5,680 nucleotides of DNA from CAUYUA01 sp963575675 (GTDB lineage: Bacteria > Pseudomonadota > Alphaproteobacteria > Azospirillales > Azospirillaceae), in the NCBI GenBank assembly GCA_963575675.1, contig CAUYUA010000048.1, positions 1 through 5,680 of the forward strand, read 5' to 3'. The notes beneath the pieces were generated by a model. The model searched no databases, was not told the DNA's origin, and saw nothing but the letters and a program-made list of their open reading frames with translations. The translations under genes and the position numbers were made by a program. Shown here piece by piece: positions 5,509-5,680 of the stretch. Every line of letters starts with the position of its first letter. Within the stretch, counting starts at the first letter, position 1.

Positions 5509-5680
5509 CAAAATGGCGTTATTGTTTGTCGTCGTTGTGTCCATTCGTTTTTTTAGGATGTGTGTGTTTGAAGAAAATCCCAGTATTTTTATTTAAAATA
5601 TACTCTGTTCGGTTGAGAACCTGAGAATCGTGCGGCTTTCCCGAATTGAAACGGTCCACTCTCATTCGGTTGTTACAAAC

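Larger units (their letters stand above)
5140..5680. other. Gene-free region upstream of cheA, presumed operon promoter and leader
   Basis: About 540 nt without a convincing gene on either strand. It becomes A+T-rich from about 5400 to 5600. I saw a 12-bp tandem repeat next to cheA, one perfect 9-bp hairpin, a short GAAA-loop hairpin at 5461-5474 (AACGA/TCGTT), and weak promoter-like words on the minus strand: a TTGACT at 5279-5284 without a good -10 partner, and a flagellar-type GCCGAT at 5484-5489. On the plus strand a TATACT at 5599-5604 could serve a divergent gene beyond the edge, but no -35 fits. The promoter of the operon should be here, but I cannot place it with confidence. Confidence 0.6.

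Noticed and set aside
5281..5544. Open frame of 87 codons on the minus strand starting MDTTTTNNNAILFN
   Set aside because: No Shine-Dalgarno before the ATG, Ser/Thr/Asn/Phe-rich content with no recognisable motif, and it spans the 9-bp hairpin and a run of eight A/T. I see no support for a real protein.

Overview
The window holds a chemotaxis operon on the minus strand, read right to left as cheA, cheW, cheY, cheB, cheR. The last gene runs off the left edge. The gene order, a CheA with a second CheW-like domain and a C-terminal receiver, and the wording of the proteins (CheA starting MDDLLSEFLTET, CheY with LLDWNMPVM) recall alphaproteobacteria of the Rhodospirillales type. That placement is from memory of the families, not from a search. 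Base composition is moderate in the genes and clearly more A+T-rich at about 5400-5600.

Layout: 5140-5680 is a gene-free stretch of about 540 nt that should contain the operon promoter and leader. It holds a 12-bp tandem repeat just before cheA, a perfect 9-bp hairpin and only weak promoter-like words. cheA occupies 5139-2439, but its reading frame is broken in its second half. Comparing frames shows five places where one base is missing (near 3974, 3959, 3091, 3039 and 2790). Adding one base at each gives a clean 901-residue protein: Hpt, Ala/Pro-rich linker, dimerisation, ATPase, CheW, second CheW-like domain, receiver. cheW (2442-1948) overlaps the cheA stop by 4 nt. cheY (1853-1488) follows after 94 nt, cheB (1473-262) after 14 nt, and cheR (265 to edge) overlaps the cheB stop by 4 nt. 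These four are intact as far as visible.

How they work together: CheW links CheA to chemoreceptors in the membrane-associated array. CheA autophosphorylates on His44 and passes phosphate to CheY (Asp52, motor output), to CheB (Asp71, receptor demethylation) and probably to its own receiver (Asp828). CheR methylates receptors and CheB removes methyl groups, which gives adaptation. No chemoreceptor, CheZ, CheC/X or CheD gene lies in the window.

The most notable points are the cluster of single-base losses confined to cheA (sequencing error or real decay), a run of 16 consecutive prolines in CheA, and the hybrid CheA architecture. I found no sign of a previously undescribed system.
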